Shown: positions 25,048 to 32,812, counted from the stretch's first letter. The stretch: DNA of 64,000 nt from Victivallis sp. Marseille-Q1083 (GCF_903645315.1 NZ_CAHJXL010000001.1:496001-560000), one strand, 5' to 3'. The notes: generated by a model not told the origin, from the sequence alone. Made by a program: numbers and translations.

Positions 25048-27318
25048 ATGTACGAATTGAATTTAAATTTACGACTCGGCGGCCAACCGGCCGCCATCGT
25101 CGACGACGCCCTGCAGCCGCTGGCCGATCCGCCAACTCTGCTGCGCGACGTGCCGACCCGCCTGAACCTGCGGCTTTTCCAGCCGGACGGCACGCCCTGG
25201 CCGGCCGAAACACTGCAAGAACGCAACTGGGAACTGGTGCTGGCCGACGACTGGAACACCGCCACACCGCCGCAACTGCGCGCCAGCCGGATTACCGCCG
25301 CCGCGGACCGGCTGCTCATCGAACTGACCGAAATGAACAGCCGGGAATTGGCGGCCGTCATCGCGGCCAAGCCCGGCATCTTCCTCGGCGCCGAACTGGC
25401 CGGGTTCTCCGCCGGAGAAAGCGAACCGGACCGGATCATCCAGTTCGATCTTTATGTGCGCAACCGCCGGGCGCTTGACGGCGACGCGGAACCGGTCCCG
25501 CTGCCCAAACCCTACTATACCGCTTCCCAGGTCGATTCCCTGCTGCGGGGCTGCGACGCCCGGGCCGCCGGAGCGCTGACCGCCCATGACGGCGCGCCGG
25601 ATGCCCACCTCGGCCAACTGGCGACGCTGGCGGCGGCGCTGGATCCGTTCGAGCCTCCGTATGTTTACGGCATCCTGTACAATCCGAACGACCCGAGCCC
25701 GGACTGCCAGCGCATCCGCCTGATCAACAACCAGATCGTCAATGTCGATTCGTTCGATCAGACCCCGGCGCACGGTTTCCGACGCTGCGTCATCGACGAC
25801 CTCGCCGGCCGCCATATCAACTATTACCTTGACCCGGACGACAGCACCAGGAAAGCCGACGGCTCCGACGCGGTATTGACCGGCGCCGATGGAGACGTGA
25901 TGGTCGAAGTGCCGGTCACCTACTGGCGCTGCAAAACGCTGGCCGACGGCAAAGTCGCCTATCTGGTCAGCGACCGGCCGTTCCCGCTGGCCGAACCGCA
26001 TCCGTATTTTTACGTCAGTCCGGGCGGGAACCGGCTGCGCACCCAGTATGTCGGCGCATTTTCCGGCGTGCTGTGCGACGCCGACGGCAGGCCGAAAGCG
26101 CTGGCCAACGCTTACCGCGGCAACCTCCATATGCCGGAGCTGAGCGGCCAAACAGTCGGCAGCACGGACTGGACAGCCACCTTCCGGCAGGCCGAACTGG
26201 CCGCGGACGGCAATTTTTTCTGGCTGGACCCGAAAACCAACCTGCGCGGCACCGTACTGTCGAGCAACGCCGACGGCGTAACGCTGCAGCTCATCGATTC
26301 GACCAAGACCGTCGGGTTGACGCTGACCCAGCCCGACAATGCCGCCAGCCGGACCATCGTTCTGAACAAAACCGGCAGCCTCTATACGCTGACGGTCAAC
26401 GGCCGGAGCGTTTCCGGCAGCACGCCGGCAAATTTCAGTCCGCAACTCGGCACGGCCGGCTATTACCTCGACAGTTCGGTCGGCATTGCCGAGTTCAGTT
26501 TCGCAGGCCCGACTTCGGTACATTTCGGCCCCGAGCTGCTCTATCCGGCCGAAGGCACGTCCCCGGCATACGCTGACGGCGACCGGCTGCGCAGCATCGC
26601 CGGCGGCAAACAGGCATCCCGGCTGACGATAACGCAATTCCGGACGGCGGCGGCCGCCGGCGGCGCTTATCTGCAAAATTCGCTGGCGCTGCAATTTTTT
26701 TATCTGATGGCGGTCATCGATGCCGGCAGTTTCGCCGTCCAGCGCAAAATCAATTCCGGTTTCGTCGGACTGCGGACCAACTCCGCCGCCCTTTTCCGGC
26801 CGACCGGCTTGACCGCTTCCTGCGGCAACGCCACCGGTGAAATTCTGCACGATCCGAACGCCCATCCCGATTTGCGCCCGGCGGACTGGGACGCCTCGAC
26901 GCCGAAACACGTGATCGCCTTCAGCTTCCACGGCATCGAAAACCTCTGGGGCGAAAGCTGGAAATACGAAGACGGCCTGATCAAGCTGCGGAACGGTTAT
27001 TACCACACCGCCGATTGTTCACTCTATACCGACGAAGTGCCGCCGCCGGGCTGGCAATGGCAAGACCACCCGTGGCCGCCGCGCGGCTACGCGACCGGCT
27101 GGGCCCCGGAAACCTTCCTGCCGCTTTCGGTCGGAGGCTCTTCAACGACCTATTCGTGTTCGTACTTTTACAACAACGAAAACGACCAGGCTTATTTCCT
27201 CTATCGCGGCGGCGGCGTCGGCAACGGTTCCGGCAATACCGGACCGGGGTCGGCTTCCCCGCTGGTCCTGATCCCGAATTACACCACCAAAATCAGCGGC
27301 TGCCGGATCGCCGTTTAG
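25048..27318 (+). CDS. tail-fibre/receptor-binding protein with DGR-target-like C-type-lectin domain, 756 aa
   Basis: The ATG at 25048 follows AAAGGAA. The N-terminal ~170 residues contain beta structure and an ASQVDSLLRG helix that may be a collar. From about residue 210 the sequence follows the phage tropism-determinant layout: YVYGILYNPNDPSP, GDVMVEVPVTYWR, YFYVSPGG, LQFFYLMAVIDAGS, then HGIENLWGESWKYEDGL, the FGE-sulfatase/C-type-lectin signature. The last ~65 residues (VGGSSTTYSCSYFYNNEND, YRGGGVGNGSG, ISGCRIAV at the very end) match the variable region of diversity-generating-retroelement targets. Residues ~345-500 are an inserted concanavalin-like segment (WTATFRQAEL, FSFAGPTSVHFG). 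No reverse transcriptase or template repeat was found in the window. A binding role at a cell surface is likely. Confidence 0.75.
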   Translation: MYELNLNLRLGGQPAAIVDDALQPLADPPTLLRDVPTRLNLRLFQPDGTPWPAETLQERNWELVLADDWNTATPPQLRASRITAAADRLLIELTEMNSRELAAVIAAKPGIFLGAELAGFSAGESEPDRIIQFDLYVRNRRALDGDAEPVPLPKPYYTASQVDSLLRGCDARAAGALTAHDGAPDAHLGQLATLAAALDPFEPPYVYGILYNPNDPSPDCQRIRLINNQIVNVDSFDQTPAHGFRRCVIDDLAGRHINYYLDPDDSTRKADGSDAVLTGADGDVMVEVPVTYWRCKTLADGKVAYLVSDRPFPLAEPHPYFYVSPGGNRLRTQYVGAFSGVLCDADGRPKALANAYRGNLHMPELSGQTVGSTDWTATFRQAELAADGNFFWLDPKTNLRGTVLSSNADGVTLQLIDSTKTVGLTLTQPDNAASRTIVLNKTGSLYTLTVNGRSVSGSTPANFSPQLGTAGYYLDSSVGIAEFSFAGPTSVHFGPELLYPAEGTSPAYADGDRLRSIAGGKQASRLTITQFRTAAAAGGAYLQNSLALQFFYLMAVIDAGSFAVQRKINSGFVGLRTNSAALFRPTGLTASCGNATGEILHDPNAHPDLRPADWDASTPKHVIAFSFHGIENLWGESWKYEDGLIKLRNGYYHTADCSLYTDEVPPPGWQWQDHPWPPRGYATGWAPETFLPLSVGGSSTTYSCSYFYNNENDQAYFLYRGGGVGNGSGNTGPGSASPLVLIPNYTTKISGCRIAV
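27130..27318 (+). other. variable-region-like 3' end of the tail-fibre gene
   Basis: This is the final coding stretch, where DGR targets carry their variable repeat. It is rich in AAC/AAT and TAC/TAT codons (27163-27190, 27221-27238, 27276-27286), the residues that adenine-directed mutagenesis alters, and ends at the stop codon. No second, template-like copy was seen in the window. Confidence 0.45.
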
Positions 27319-27329
27319 GAGAAAAGACG

Positions 27330-27734
27330 ATGCAATACGATGATGAAACGATACAACGGCAGGCGGAACGGCTGAATTTGACCGGCCGGGAAAAATTGCA
27401 GCAGCGCTTTCGAACGGAAACCGTCTGCAACGGCATCGGCGCGGCCTGGTTTCCGGCCTGGCTGCGCCGGCTGCTGGACCGGCGGCATCCCACCCTGGTG
27501 CCGGTCGCCTGGATTCACGATCTGGAATATGATGAAGGCGGTTCCCGGCTCGACCGGCTGAAAGCGGACTGGCATTTTCTGACCAACGGCTTCCGGGCGG
27601 CGGCCGGCACCTATGCGGCCGACCAGTTGCGGAGATATGCGGTCATGTTCGACGCGCTGCGTTTCTTCGTGCTGCTGCGGATCGGCGGCGCCCCGGCCTT
27701 CCGGTTCACCGGAGCGAAAGCGGGGAAAAGATGA
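27330..27734 (+). CDS. phage-associated small protein with PLA2-like HDLEY motif, 134 aa
   Basis: The ATG at 27330 follows AGGAGAAAA, 11 bp after the tail-fibre stop. The protein has TVCNGIGAAWFP, then WIHDLEYDEGGSRLDRLKADWHF, which resembles the His-Asp dyad and following Asp of phospholipase-A2-like domains found in some viral and phage proteins. The glycine-containing segment before it could be a calcium loop, although it lacks the usual Cys framework. The C-terminal third is helical and basic. If active it would hydrolyse phospholipids during entry or lysis, but the match is short and family assignment is tentative. Its stop codon overlaps the start of the next gene by 4 bp. Confidence 0.65.
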   Translation: MQYDDETIQRQAERLNLTGREKLQQRFRTETVCNGIGAAWFPAWLRRLLDRRHPTLVPVAWIHDLEYDEGGSRLDRLKADWHFLTNGFRAAAGTYAADQLRRYAVMFDALRFFVLLRIGGAPAFRFTGAKAGKR

Positions 27735-27901
27735 GCTTTTACGAAGTTTTCTGCATCGCCGGGACGATGGTCTGCTGCACTTACGTCATCTGCAACAAAT
27801 TGAACACCTTCGTCACCCATGAAGTGTGCACCCGCCGACGCGAAAATTGCACCTGCGTCGAAGAAATCGAACGAATCAAAAGGGAATTGAAGGAGCGCTG
27901 A
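27731..27901 (+). CDS. small Cys-rich membrane protein, 56 aa
   Basis: ATG 27731 overlaps the previous stop codon (ATGA). The 56 residues start MSFYEVFCIAGTMVCCTYVI, a single hydrophobic helix carrying several Cys. A short loop with further Cys (EVCTRR, ENCTC) and a charged C-terminal helix (EEIERIKRELKER) follow. The design (one TM plus a short coiled coil) resembles small phage lysis-module proteins such as holin- or spanin-like peptides, but nothing proves that role. It closes the six-gene cassette, and a terminator follows 14 bp later. Confidence 0.65.
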   Translation: MSFYEVFCIAGTMVCCTYVICNKLNTFVTHEVCTRRRENCTCVEEIERIKRELKER

Positions 27902-27914
27902 ACCGCTTTAACCG

Positions 27915-27957
27915 GCAAGGCGGTACCGGAATTTCACCGATACCGCTTGCATTTTTT
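27915..27957 (+). terminator. intrinsic terminator of the phage-like cassette
   Basis: An imperfect GC-rich stem formed by GCAAGGCGGTACCGG (from 27915) and CCGATACCGCTTGC (ending 27950) is followed by T6 at 27952-27957. It marks the end of the cassette transcript. Confidence 0.8.
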
Positions 27958-28012
27958 CCATCCCGGGAGTAAAGTCCTTCCGGCTCAGACATTCATCCGG
28001 AGTGTGGTAAAA

Positions 28013-28768
28013 ATGAGAAATATCCCGGTTTTTTTTCGCTTCAGCACCCCGCTTCCGCTGACAGTTCGATTCCCGGAACTGGCGATTCTTTTCGCCGTCG
28101 TCCTTTTTTCACTCTCGATTTCGCCCGTATGCGCAACCAGTTACTGCATCAGCAAAGCGGAAAGCGCAAAAATCCGCGCAACGGAACTGGGCATCTATGC
28201 CTCGCAAGGATATGTCGTTGCCAAATTGTTGCAGCAGGAGAAGTTGAACCATCAAAAAATCCTGATCCTGACCGACAAAGAATATGAGGGCGATGTACGC
28301 TTCCAGAGCCTGATACAAATGCTGCTCGACTGCGGCATTCCCCAAGCCAATCTGGTTTTCGATCCGGTGCTGGCGCCATCCCCCCTCTCTGGCCCGGACG
28401 GCCAGCGGACGAATCCGTCAATGCCGATGAGGATGCGGATGACGGCGGAGGACTTCGACCGTGCGGTGCAGAGGCATTCCGATTGTACCGTCGTCATCAC
28501 TCTTTTCGGCATTCCGCTGAAGGACGGCAGAGAAATTTCCTTTCTTCGCAAGGCCTATGATCCGGCCGCTCCGCAACTGATCATGATGGGCGCGATCACC
28601 GACCATGATTTGATCCGGGACGGCCTGCAGAACGGCAATATCTTCGCGGTCGTCATCCCGCGAGAGGATGCCAATTACGAGGTGACCGAGCTTCCGCTCA
28701 CCCAGGAGGAAATTTTCCGACTGCGCTATCGGCTCATCACCAAAGCCAACGCCGCCGAACTGCAATAG
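28013..28768 (+). CDS. exported protein of unknown function, 251 aa
   Basis: The ATG at 28013 follows GGAG at 10-nt spacing; an earlier in-frame ATG at 27947 lies inside the preceding terminator and is unlikely. The N-terminus has a long hydrophobic stretch (ELAILFAVVLFSLSISPVCA), a late signal peptide or anchor. The mature part alternates helices and strands (GYVVAKLLQQEK, QKILILTDKEYEGDVRFQSL, CTVVITLFGIPL, APQLIMMGAITDHDLIRDGL), in the manner of a type 1 periplasmic-binding fold, and contains a short Met/Arg run (MPMRMRM). No relatives are recognised and no partner gene is adjacent. It lies between the cassette terminator and a minus-strand terminator. Confidence 0.6.
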   Translation: MRNIPVFFRFSTPLPLTVRFPELAILFAVVLFSLSISPVCATSYCISKAESAKIRATELGIYASQGYVVAKLLQQEKLNHQKILILTDKEYEGDVRFQSLIQMLLDCGIPQANLVFDPVLAPSPLSGPDGQRTNPSMPMRMRMTAEDFDRAVQRHSDCTVVITLFGIPLKDGREISFLRKAYDPAAPQLIMMGAITDHDLIRDGLQNGNIFAVVIPREDANYEVTELPLTQEEIFRLRYRLITKANAAELQ

Positions 28769-28776
28769 CTGCTCAG

Positions 28777-28810
28777 GAAAAAAACGGCTGTCCCGCCTTC
28801 CGGGACAGCC
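28777..28810 (-). terminator. strong minus-strand intrinsic terminator without an assigned gene
   Basis: GGCTGTCCCG (28786-28795) pairs perfectly with CGGGACAGCC (28801-28810) around a 5-nt loop. The T-run follows only on the minus strand (an A-rich run on the plus strand at 28777-28784). The plus-strand side has no T-run, so it faces a transcript coming from 28811 upward. Confidence 0.7.
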
Positions 28811-28935
28811 CGTCCGATCCGGTCATTGTTTTTCTCTCTTGCCCTGCACCGTCATCCGGTCCGTTTCGACCAGCCGTTCGCCGCCGCCATCGATTCTTCG
28901 CTGGTTTCAGCCGGAAGCTACTATAACAAATTCCT
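28786..28935 (-). ncRNA. possible small RNA ending at the 28.8-kb terminator
   Basis: On the minus strand, a -10-like TATAAA (28942-28947) with TTGATT at 28967-28972 (19-bp spacing, weak) would start RNA near 28935, which would end about 150 nt later at the strong terminator. No open frame with a ribosome site lies between; the longest minus-strand frame here lacks coding character. The boundaries are guesses. The rest of the 298-bp gap to the GntR gene shows only AT-rich promoter-like sequence. Confidence 0.25.
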
Positions 28936-29066
28936 GTCCGTTTTATAATCCCCCCCGCCAAAAAAAAATCAATCCGCACTCCGGCTTCCTTTGGCAATCG
29001 GCCCAAACGATATTATGTTATACCACGAAGTAAAAAACAGCCAGTAAAATATGGAATGGAATACAT

Positions 29067-29753
29067 ATGCCCTCACGCCCCCTTACGCTGTCGGAGCGCA
29101 CCGCCGCCGGAATCCTGTCGATGCTGAACGGCGACAAACCGTTTTCGCCGGGCGACAAACTGCCGAACGAAAATGAACTCTCCCGACGGCTCAACGTCAG
29201 CCGCACCACGCTGCGCGAAGCGATCCGGATGCTGATTTCCCGGCAGATTCTGGAAATCCGCCGCGGCCAGGGCACCTTCGTCACCCCGCGCGCCGCCCAG
29301 GAACAGCCGTTGACGCTCGATGAATTATCCTACGCCCGGATCGATCTGCAGGACCTTTACGAAATCCGGCTGATGTTCGAACCGCAGTCGGCCTTTTACG
29401 CCGCCAAACGGGCGACACCGGAAGAACTCGCCGCCATCCTCCGCTGCGGCCGGGAGGAGGAAGCGCTGGTTCTGGCCGGCCGGGACCGGACCGAAGCCGA
29501 ACAGGCGTTTCACCAGGCGATCGCCGCCGCCACCCACAACGAGTTCGTCGAACGGCTGGTGCCGGTTCTCCATCGGGCCATCCGCCACGGCGTCCTGCTC
29601 TCCGCCGCCCGGGAAGAGATGATCCGGGAAACCGTCGCCGACCATCGGATGATCATGGATTTCCTCGAAAAACGCGATCCGCTCGGCGCCGAAACGGCGA
29701 TGAAGCTGCACATCATCCACGCGATGCGCGGCTTCGGCATCGACGAACCGTAA
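29067..29753 (+). CDS. GntR-family regulator with FCD effector domain
   Basis: This 228-aa protein has an N-terminal winged helix (GDKLPNENELSRRLNVSRTTLREAIRMLISRQILEIRRGQGTFV, residues ~30-75) and a C-terminal all-helical FCD domain with metal-ligand-type residues (YEIRLMFEPQSAF, FHQAIAAATHNEF, DHRMIMDFLEKRD). FCD regulators of the FadR subfamily usually sense small organic acids. It lies about 100 bp upstream of ilvD, on the same strand, and an inverted repeat in the ilvD promoter is its probable target. The 11-base string GAATACATATG covers its own start codon (29059-29069) and recurs in the ilvD promoter (29792-29802), which suggests autoregulation. Confidence 0.9.
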   Translation: MPSRPLTLSERTAAGILSMLNGDKPFSPGDKLPNENELSRRLNVSRTTLREAIRMLISRQILEIRRGQGTFVTPRAAQEQPLTLDELSYARIDLQDLYEIRLMFEPQSAFYAAKRATPEELAAILRCGREEEALVLAGRDRTEAEQAFHQAIAAATHNEFVERLVPVLHRAIRHGVLLSAAREEMIRETVADHRMIMDFLEKRDPLGAETAMKLHIIHAMRGFGIDEP

Positions 29754-29785
29754 AACGTTCCGGAATTTTTCAATGCGAATCGGAT

Positions 29786-29814
29786 TTGACAGAATACATA
29801 TGATGTCTTATATT
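29786..29814 (+). promoter_or_regulatory. near-consensus ilvD promoter
   Basis: TTGACA (29786-29791) and TATATT (29809-29814) are separated by exactly 17 bp. The leader to the ATG at 29852 is about 30 nt and contains GGAG. Confidence 0.85.
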
Positions 29815-29831
29815 ATCATCATACATCATAT
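29798..29831. promoter_or_regulatory. 9-bp inverted repeat over the ilvD promoter, candidate GntR operator
   Basis: ATATGATGT (29798-29806) and its exact complement ACATCATAT (29823-29831) are spaced 25 bp centre to centre and bracket the -10 box. A protein bound here would block initiation. The adjacent GntR gene is the obvious candidate. Confidence 0.55.
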
Positions 29832-29851
29832 TAATATATTCGGAGATTTTC

Positions 29852-31516
29852 ATGCAAAGTCAAACCGTCACCCGGGGAATCGACCGGGCGCCGCAACGGG
29901 CGCTCTTTCACGCGTTGGGACTGACCGACGAGGAGCTGGCCCGGCCGTTGATCGGCATCGTCAATTCACAAAGCGACGTTGTGCCCGGTCACTGTCATCT
30001 GGATAAAATCACCGCCGCGGTCAAAACCGGCGTCACCCTGGCCGGCGGTACGGCGCTGGCATTTCCGGCCATCGCCGTCTGCGACGGCATCGCCATGGGC
30101 CACGCCGGCATGCGCTATTCCCTGGTCAGTCGCGAATTGATCGCCGACTCGACCGAAGCGATGGCGATCGCACACGGTTTCGACGCGCTGGTCATGGTGC
30201 CGAACTGCGACAAAAACGTTCCCGGTCTGCTGATGGCGGCGGCTCGGTTGAATTTACCGGCCATTTTCGTCAGCGGCGGACCGATGCTGGCCGGTCGTCT
30301 GGACGGCGAAACAATCAGTTACTCCCGCATTGCCGAAGCGGTCGGAGAATACCGCGCCGGCAAAATCACGCTGGAAAAGTTGCGGGAATTCGAACTGGCC
30401 GCCTGCCCCGGCTGCGGCTCCTGCGCCGGAATGTTCACCGCCAATTCAATGAACTGCCTGACCGAAGTGCTCGGCCTGGCGCTGCCGGGCAACGGCACCA
30501 TCCCGGCGGTTCACGCCGCCCGGCTGCGGCTGGCCAAACAGGCCGGAATGAAGATCGTCGAGTTGCTGCGGCACAATCTCCGGCCGCGCGATTTGCTGAC
30601 GCCGGAAGCGTTCCACAACGCCGTCACCGTCGATATGGCGCTCGGCTGCAGCACCAACAGCCTGCTGCACCTGCCGGCCATCGCCCATGAAGCCGGCGTC
30701 GATTTTGCCGCCATCGACATCAATGCGATCAGCCGCCGGACCCCGAATCTCTGCCGCCTGGCTCCGGCCGGAGAACATTACATCGAGGAGCTCGACGCCG
30801 CCGGCGGCATTGCGGCCGTGATGAAAGAACTCTCGAAACACCGGCTGCTGAACACCGACTTGCCCACCTGCACCGGCCGGAGCGTCGCCGCCAATCTGGC
30901 CGACGCCGTCAACCGGAATCCGAACCTGATCCGATCGGTCGAACGGGCTTTCGCGCCGAACGGCGGCCTGGCCGTCCTGTACGGCAATCTGGCGCCGGAC
31001 GGCAGTGTCGTCAAACGTTCGGCGGTGGCGCCGGAAATGATGAAGCATCGCGGCCCGGCCCGGATTTTCGACGGCGAGGAAGCGGCGCTCGAAGCAATTC
31101 ACGCCGGCCGGATCGCCGCCGGCGATGTCATCGTCATCCGATATGAAGGACCGAAGGGCGGACCGGGCATGCGGGAAATGCTCAATGCCACCTCGGCAAT
31201 CGTCGGCCGCGGCCTGGGCGGCAGCGTCGCATTGCTGACCGACGGGCGTTTCTCCGGAGCGACCCGCGGCGCCGCCATCGGCCATATTTCCCCGGAAGCG
31301 GCGCTCGGCGGACCGATCGCCCTGGTCCGCGACGGCGACTGGATTCAAATCGACCTTGAGGCATGCCGGCTTCAGCTCGAAATTGCCGACGAAGAGTTGA
31401 CCGCGCGACGGGCCGCCTGGCGGCCGCGGCCGGCAAACCTCCGAGGCTACCTTGCCCGTTATGCGGCAATGGTCACCTCCGCCAGCCACGGCGCGGTTCT
31501 GAAGCCCGTTTCATAA
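29852..31516 (+). CDS. ilvD: dihydroxy-acid dehydratase
   Basis: IlvD dehydrates 2,3-dihydroxy-isovalerate and 2,3-dihydroxy-methylvalerate to the 2-oxo acids of valine and isoleucine synthesis, using an Fe-S cluster and Mg2+. The 554-aa length is normal. Cluster-binding Cys occur in [10 protein letters not shown] and [18 protein letters not shown], and other family blocks are [33 protein letters not shown] and [19 protein letters not shown]. The sequence fits IlvD better than the related sugar-acid dehydratases (Edd and pentonate types). The neighbouring GntR gene and operator suggest local control, unusual for a biosynthetic ilvD. The acetolactate synthase gene of the same pathway is at 48614-50317. 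Confidence 0.93.
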   Translation: MQSQTVTRGIDRAPQRALFHALGLTDEELARPLIGIVNSQSDVVPGHCHLDKITAAVKTGVTLAGGTALAFPAIAVCDGIAMGHAGMRYSLVSRELIADSTEAMAIAHGFDALVMVPNCDKNVPGLLMAAARLNLPAIFVSGGPMLAGRLDGETISYSRIAEAVGEYRAGKITLEKLREFELAACPGCGSCAGMFTANSMNCLTEVLGLALPGNGTIPAVHAARLRLAKQAGMKIVELLRHNLRPRDLLTPEAFHNAVTVDMALGCSTNSLLHLPAIAHEAGVDFAAIDINAISRRTPNLCRLAPAGEHYIEELDAAGGIAAVMKELSKHRLLNTDLPTCTGRSVAANLADAVNRNPNLIRSVERAFAPNGGLAVLYGNLAPDGSVVKRSAVAPEMMKHRGPARIFDGEEAALEAIHAGRIAAGDVIVIRYEGPKGGPGMREMLNATSAIVGRGLGGSVALLTDGRFSGATRGAAIGHISPEAALGGPIALVRDGDWIQIDLEACRLQLEIADEELTARRAAWRPRPANLRGYLARYAAMVTSASHGAVLKPVS

Positions 31517-31556
31517 ACAACCAACCGTTCCGGGTACGCCCCGGGACAGTCACTTT

Positions 31557-32249
31557 TTATTGATCACTTTGGAAGCGCCAGCGCAGATAGGCGAGGTCTT
31601 CCGGATAGGTGATTTTCAGGTTGTCCGACGCATGAGTCACCACCTCCACCGGGAACCCGGCAAATTCCATCACCGCCGCATCGTCGGTAAATTCCATTCC
31701 GGCCTCCCCGGCCCGCCGCCAGGCCTCCCGAAGCAATTCGAACTGAAACACCTGCGGCGTCTCCACCCGACGCAACCGGCCGCGGTCGACCGTCTCCACC
31801 ACATGGCCGCTTTCATCGACCGCTTTCAGCGTATCGACAACCGGCCGGCCCGGCACCGCGCCGCCGCAACGCCGGGCCGCTTCGACACAGCGCGCCAACA
31901 ACGCCGGCGTCGCCAACGGCCGGGCGGCATCGTGACCCGCCACCAGGGAAAGCCCCGGCGGCAAGGCGTTCAAACCATTGCGCACCGATTCCGACCGCAC
32001 CGCACCGCCGGTGACCAGTTTGACCGCCCGGCCCGGCAAATCACGCCGCAACCAATCGGCAAAGCACTCCTGCTCCGCTTCCGGCGTCACCAGCACCAGC
32101 CCCCCGGCAGCACAACACGGCGAAAATTGCCGTACCGAATGCAGAAACAGCGGTATACCATCGAGGTTTTCCAGCAATTTGTTGCCGGAACCATACCGCC
32201 GGCTGCTGCCGCCGGCGACAATCACCATTCCCAGGTCCGGAAAATTCAT
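31557..32249 (-). CDS. ispD: 2-C-methyl-D-erythritol 4-phosphate cytidylyltransferase
   Basis: IspD couples CTP to MEP in the non-mevalonate isoprenoid pathway (cytoplasm). The 230-aa protein has the nucleotidyltransferase start VIVAGGSSRRYGSGNK, then VTGGAVRSESVRNGLNAL, GHDAARPLAT, RRVETPQVFQFELL, FTDDAAVMEFAGFPVEVV and NLKITYPEDL, all diagnostic blocks with the catalytic Arg and Lys present. It starts at ATG 32249, two bp after the stop of an exported-protein gene, so the two are probably co-transcribed. No IspF is fused or adjacent. The pathway supplies undecaprenyl phosphate for the cell-wall genes that follow on the other strand. Confidence 0.95.
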   Translation of the reverse strand: MNFPDLGMVIVAGGSSRRYGSGNKLLENLDGIPLFLHSVRQFSPCCAAGGLVLVTPEAEQECFADWLRRDLPGRAVKLVTGGAVRSESVRNGLNALPPGLSLVAGHDAARPLATPALLARCVEAARRCGGAVPGRPVVDTLKAVDESGHVVETVDRGRLRRVETPQVFQFELLREAWRRAGEAGMEFTDDAAVMEFAGFPVEVVTHASDNLKITYPEDLAYLRWRFQSDQ

Positions 32250-32251
32250 CG

Positions 32252-32812
32252 CTATTTCGCCTGGCCGGCGGCGGCTTCAACCTGATCGAGCGTCGCGGCG
32301 ACCGCTTCAAAATTCCCCTGCGACTCCCGGTCGGCAATCAGCAGCACCCGGATGAATGCCGCCTTCGGATACTTCCGCAGCGACAACATTACGTCGAAAA
32401 CGACGCCGCTGTCATCGGCAAATTTGGCGCTTTTCGTCACGCTGCCGAGATAATTCCGGTCCTGGTCATAGACATAAACGCCGATGCCGACTGTCCCGTA
32501 CCCGAACACCTTCGCCTGGAGCCGGCAAGCGTCATATTCGCCGACCGGATAATAATCGTTGGTCACAAAATGGGTCGGCGCCAGCTTCGTCGAACGCAGC
32601 CGGATCGCATTGCCGGTGCTGGCCGGATCCTTGATTTTGAACAGTTCGGTATGGCCGATCGGTTCCAGCTTCTTGTCGGTATCGACCGACCAGGTCTGCG
32701 ATTTCGCATCACGCACCTTCAAAAAAGTACCGTCGATCGGCAGCGGCTCCGCCGCCACCGCACCCAAGCACACTGCCGCCAGCAAACTGCCGATTCCGAT
32801 GAATTTCTGCAT
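32252..32812 (-). CDS. exported beta-sandwich protein of unknown function, 186 aa
   Basis: A clear signal peptide (MQKFIGIGSLLAAVCLGAVAAE) precedes ~165 residues of predicted beta structure (FVTNDYYPVGEYDACRLQAK, GIGVYVYDQDRNYLGSV, VVFDVMLSLRKYPKAAFIRVL), the pattern of a carbohydrate-binding-module-like jelly roll. It ends in a short helix rich in Ala and Gln. No catalytic residues are seen. It is the first gene before ispD, and a large hairpin (32849-32891) lies 37 bp upstream of its start, in its presumed leader. The product is probably periplasmic or surface-exposed; the binding partner is unknown. Confidence 0.65.
   Translation of the reverse strand: MQKFIGIGSLLAAVCLGAVAAEPLPIDGTFLKVRDAKSQTWSVDTDKKLEPIGHTELFKIKDPASTGNAIRLRSTKLAPTHFVTNDYYPVGEYDACRLQAKVFGYGTVGIGVYVYDQDRNYLGSVTKSAKFADDSGVVFDVMLSLRKYPKAAFIRVLLIADRESQGNFEAVAATLDQVEAAAGQAK

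Noticed and set aside
25069-27006. Minus-strand frame of 645 codons opposite the tail-fibre gene
   Set aside because: No motif or ribosome site, and the plus-strand gene shows recognisable fold signatures throughout.
27901-28012. Template repeat for the tail-fibre variable region
   Set aside because: The stretch after the cassette was compared by eye with 27130-27318 and shows no adenine-tolerant similarity; it is a terminator and a leader.
28773-29006. 77-codon minus-strand frame ending at the orphan terminator
   Set aside because: No ribosome site, and it reads through the terminator stem. An RNA without protein is the better explanation.
29852-31516. Sugar-acid dehydratase (Edd or pentonate type) in place of IlvD
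   Set aside because: The nearby GntR gene made this attractive, but the block pattern and length fit dihydroxy-acid dehydratase better.
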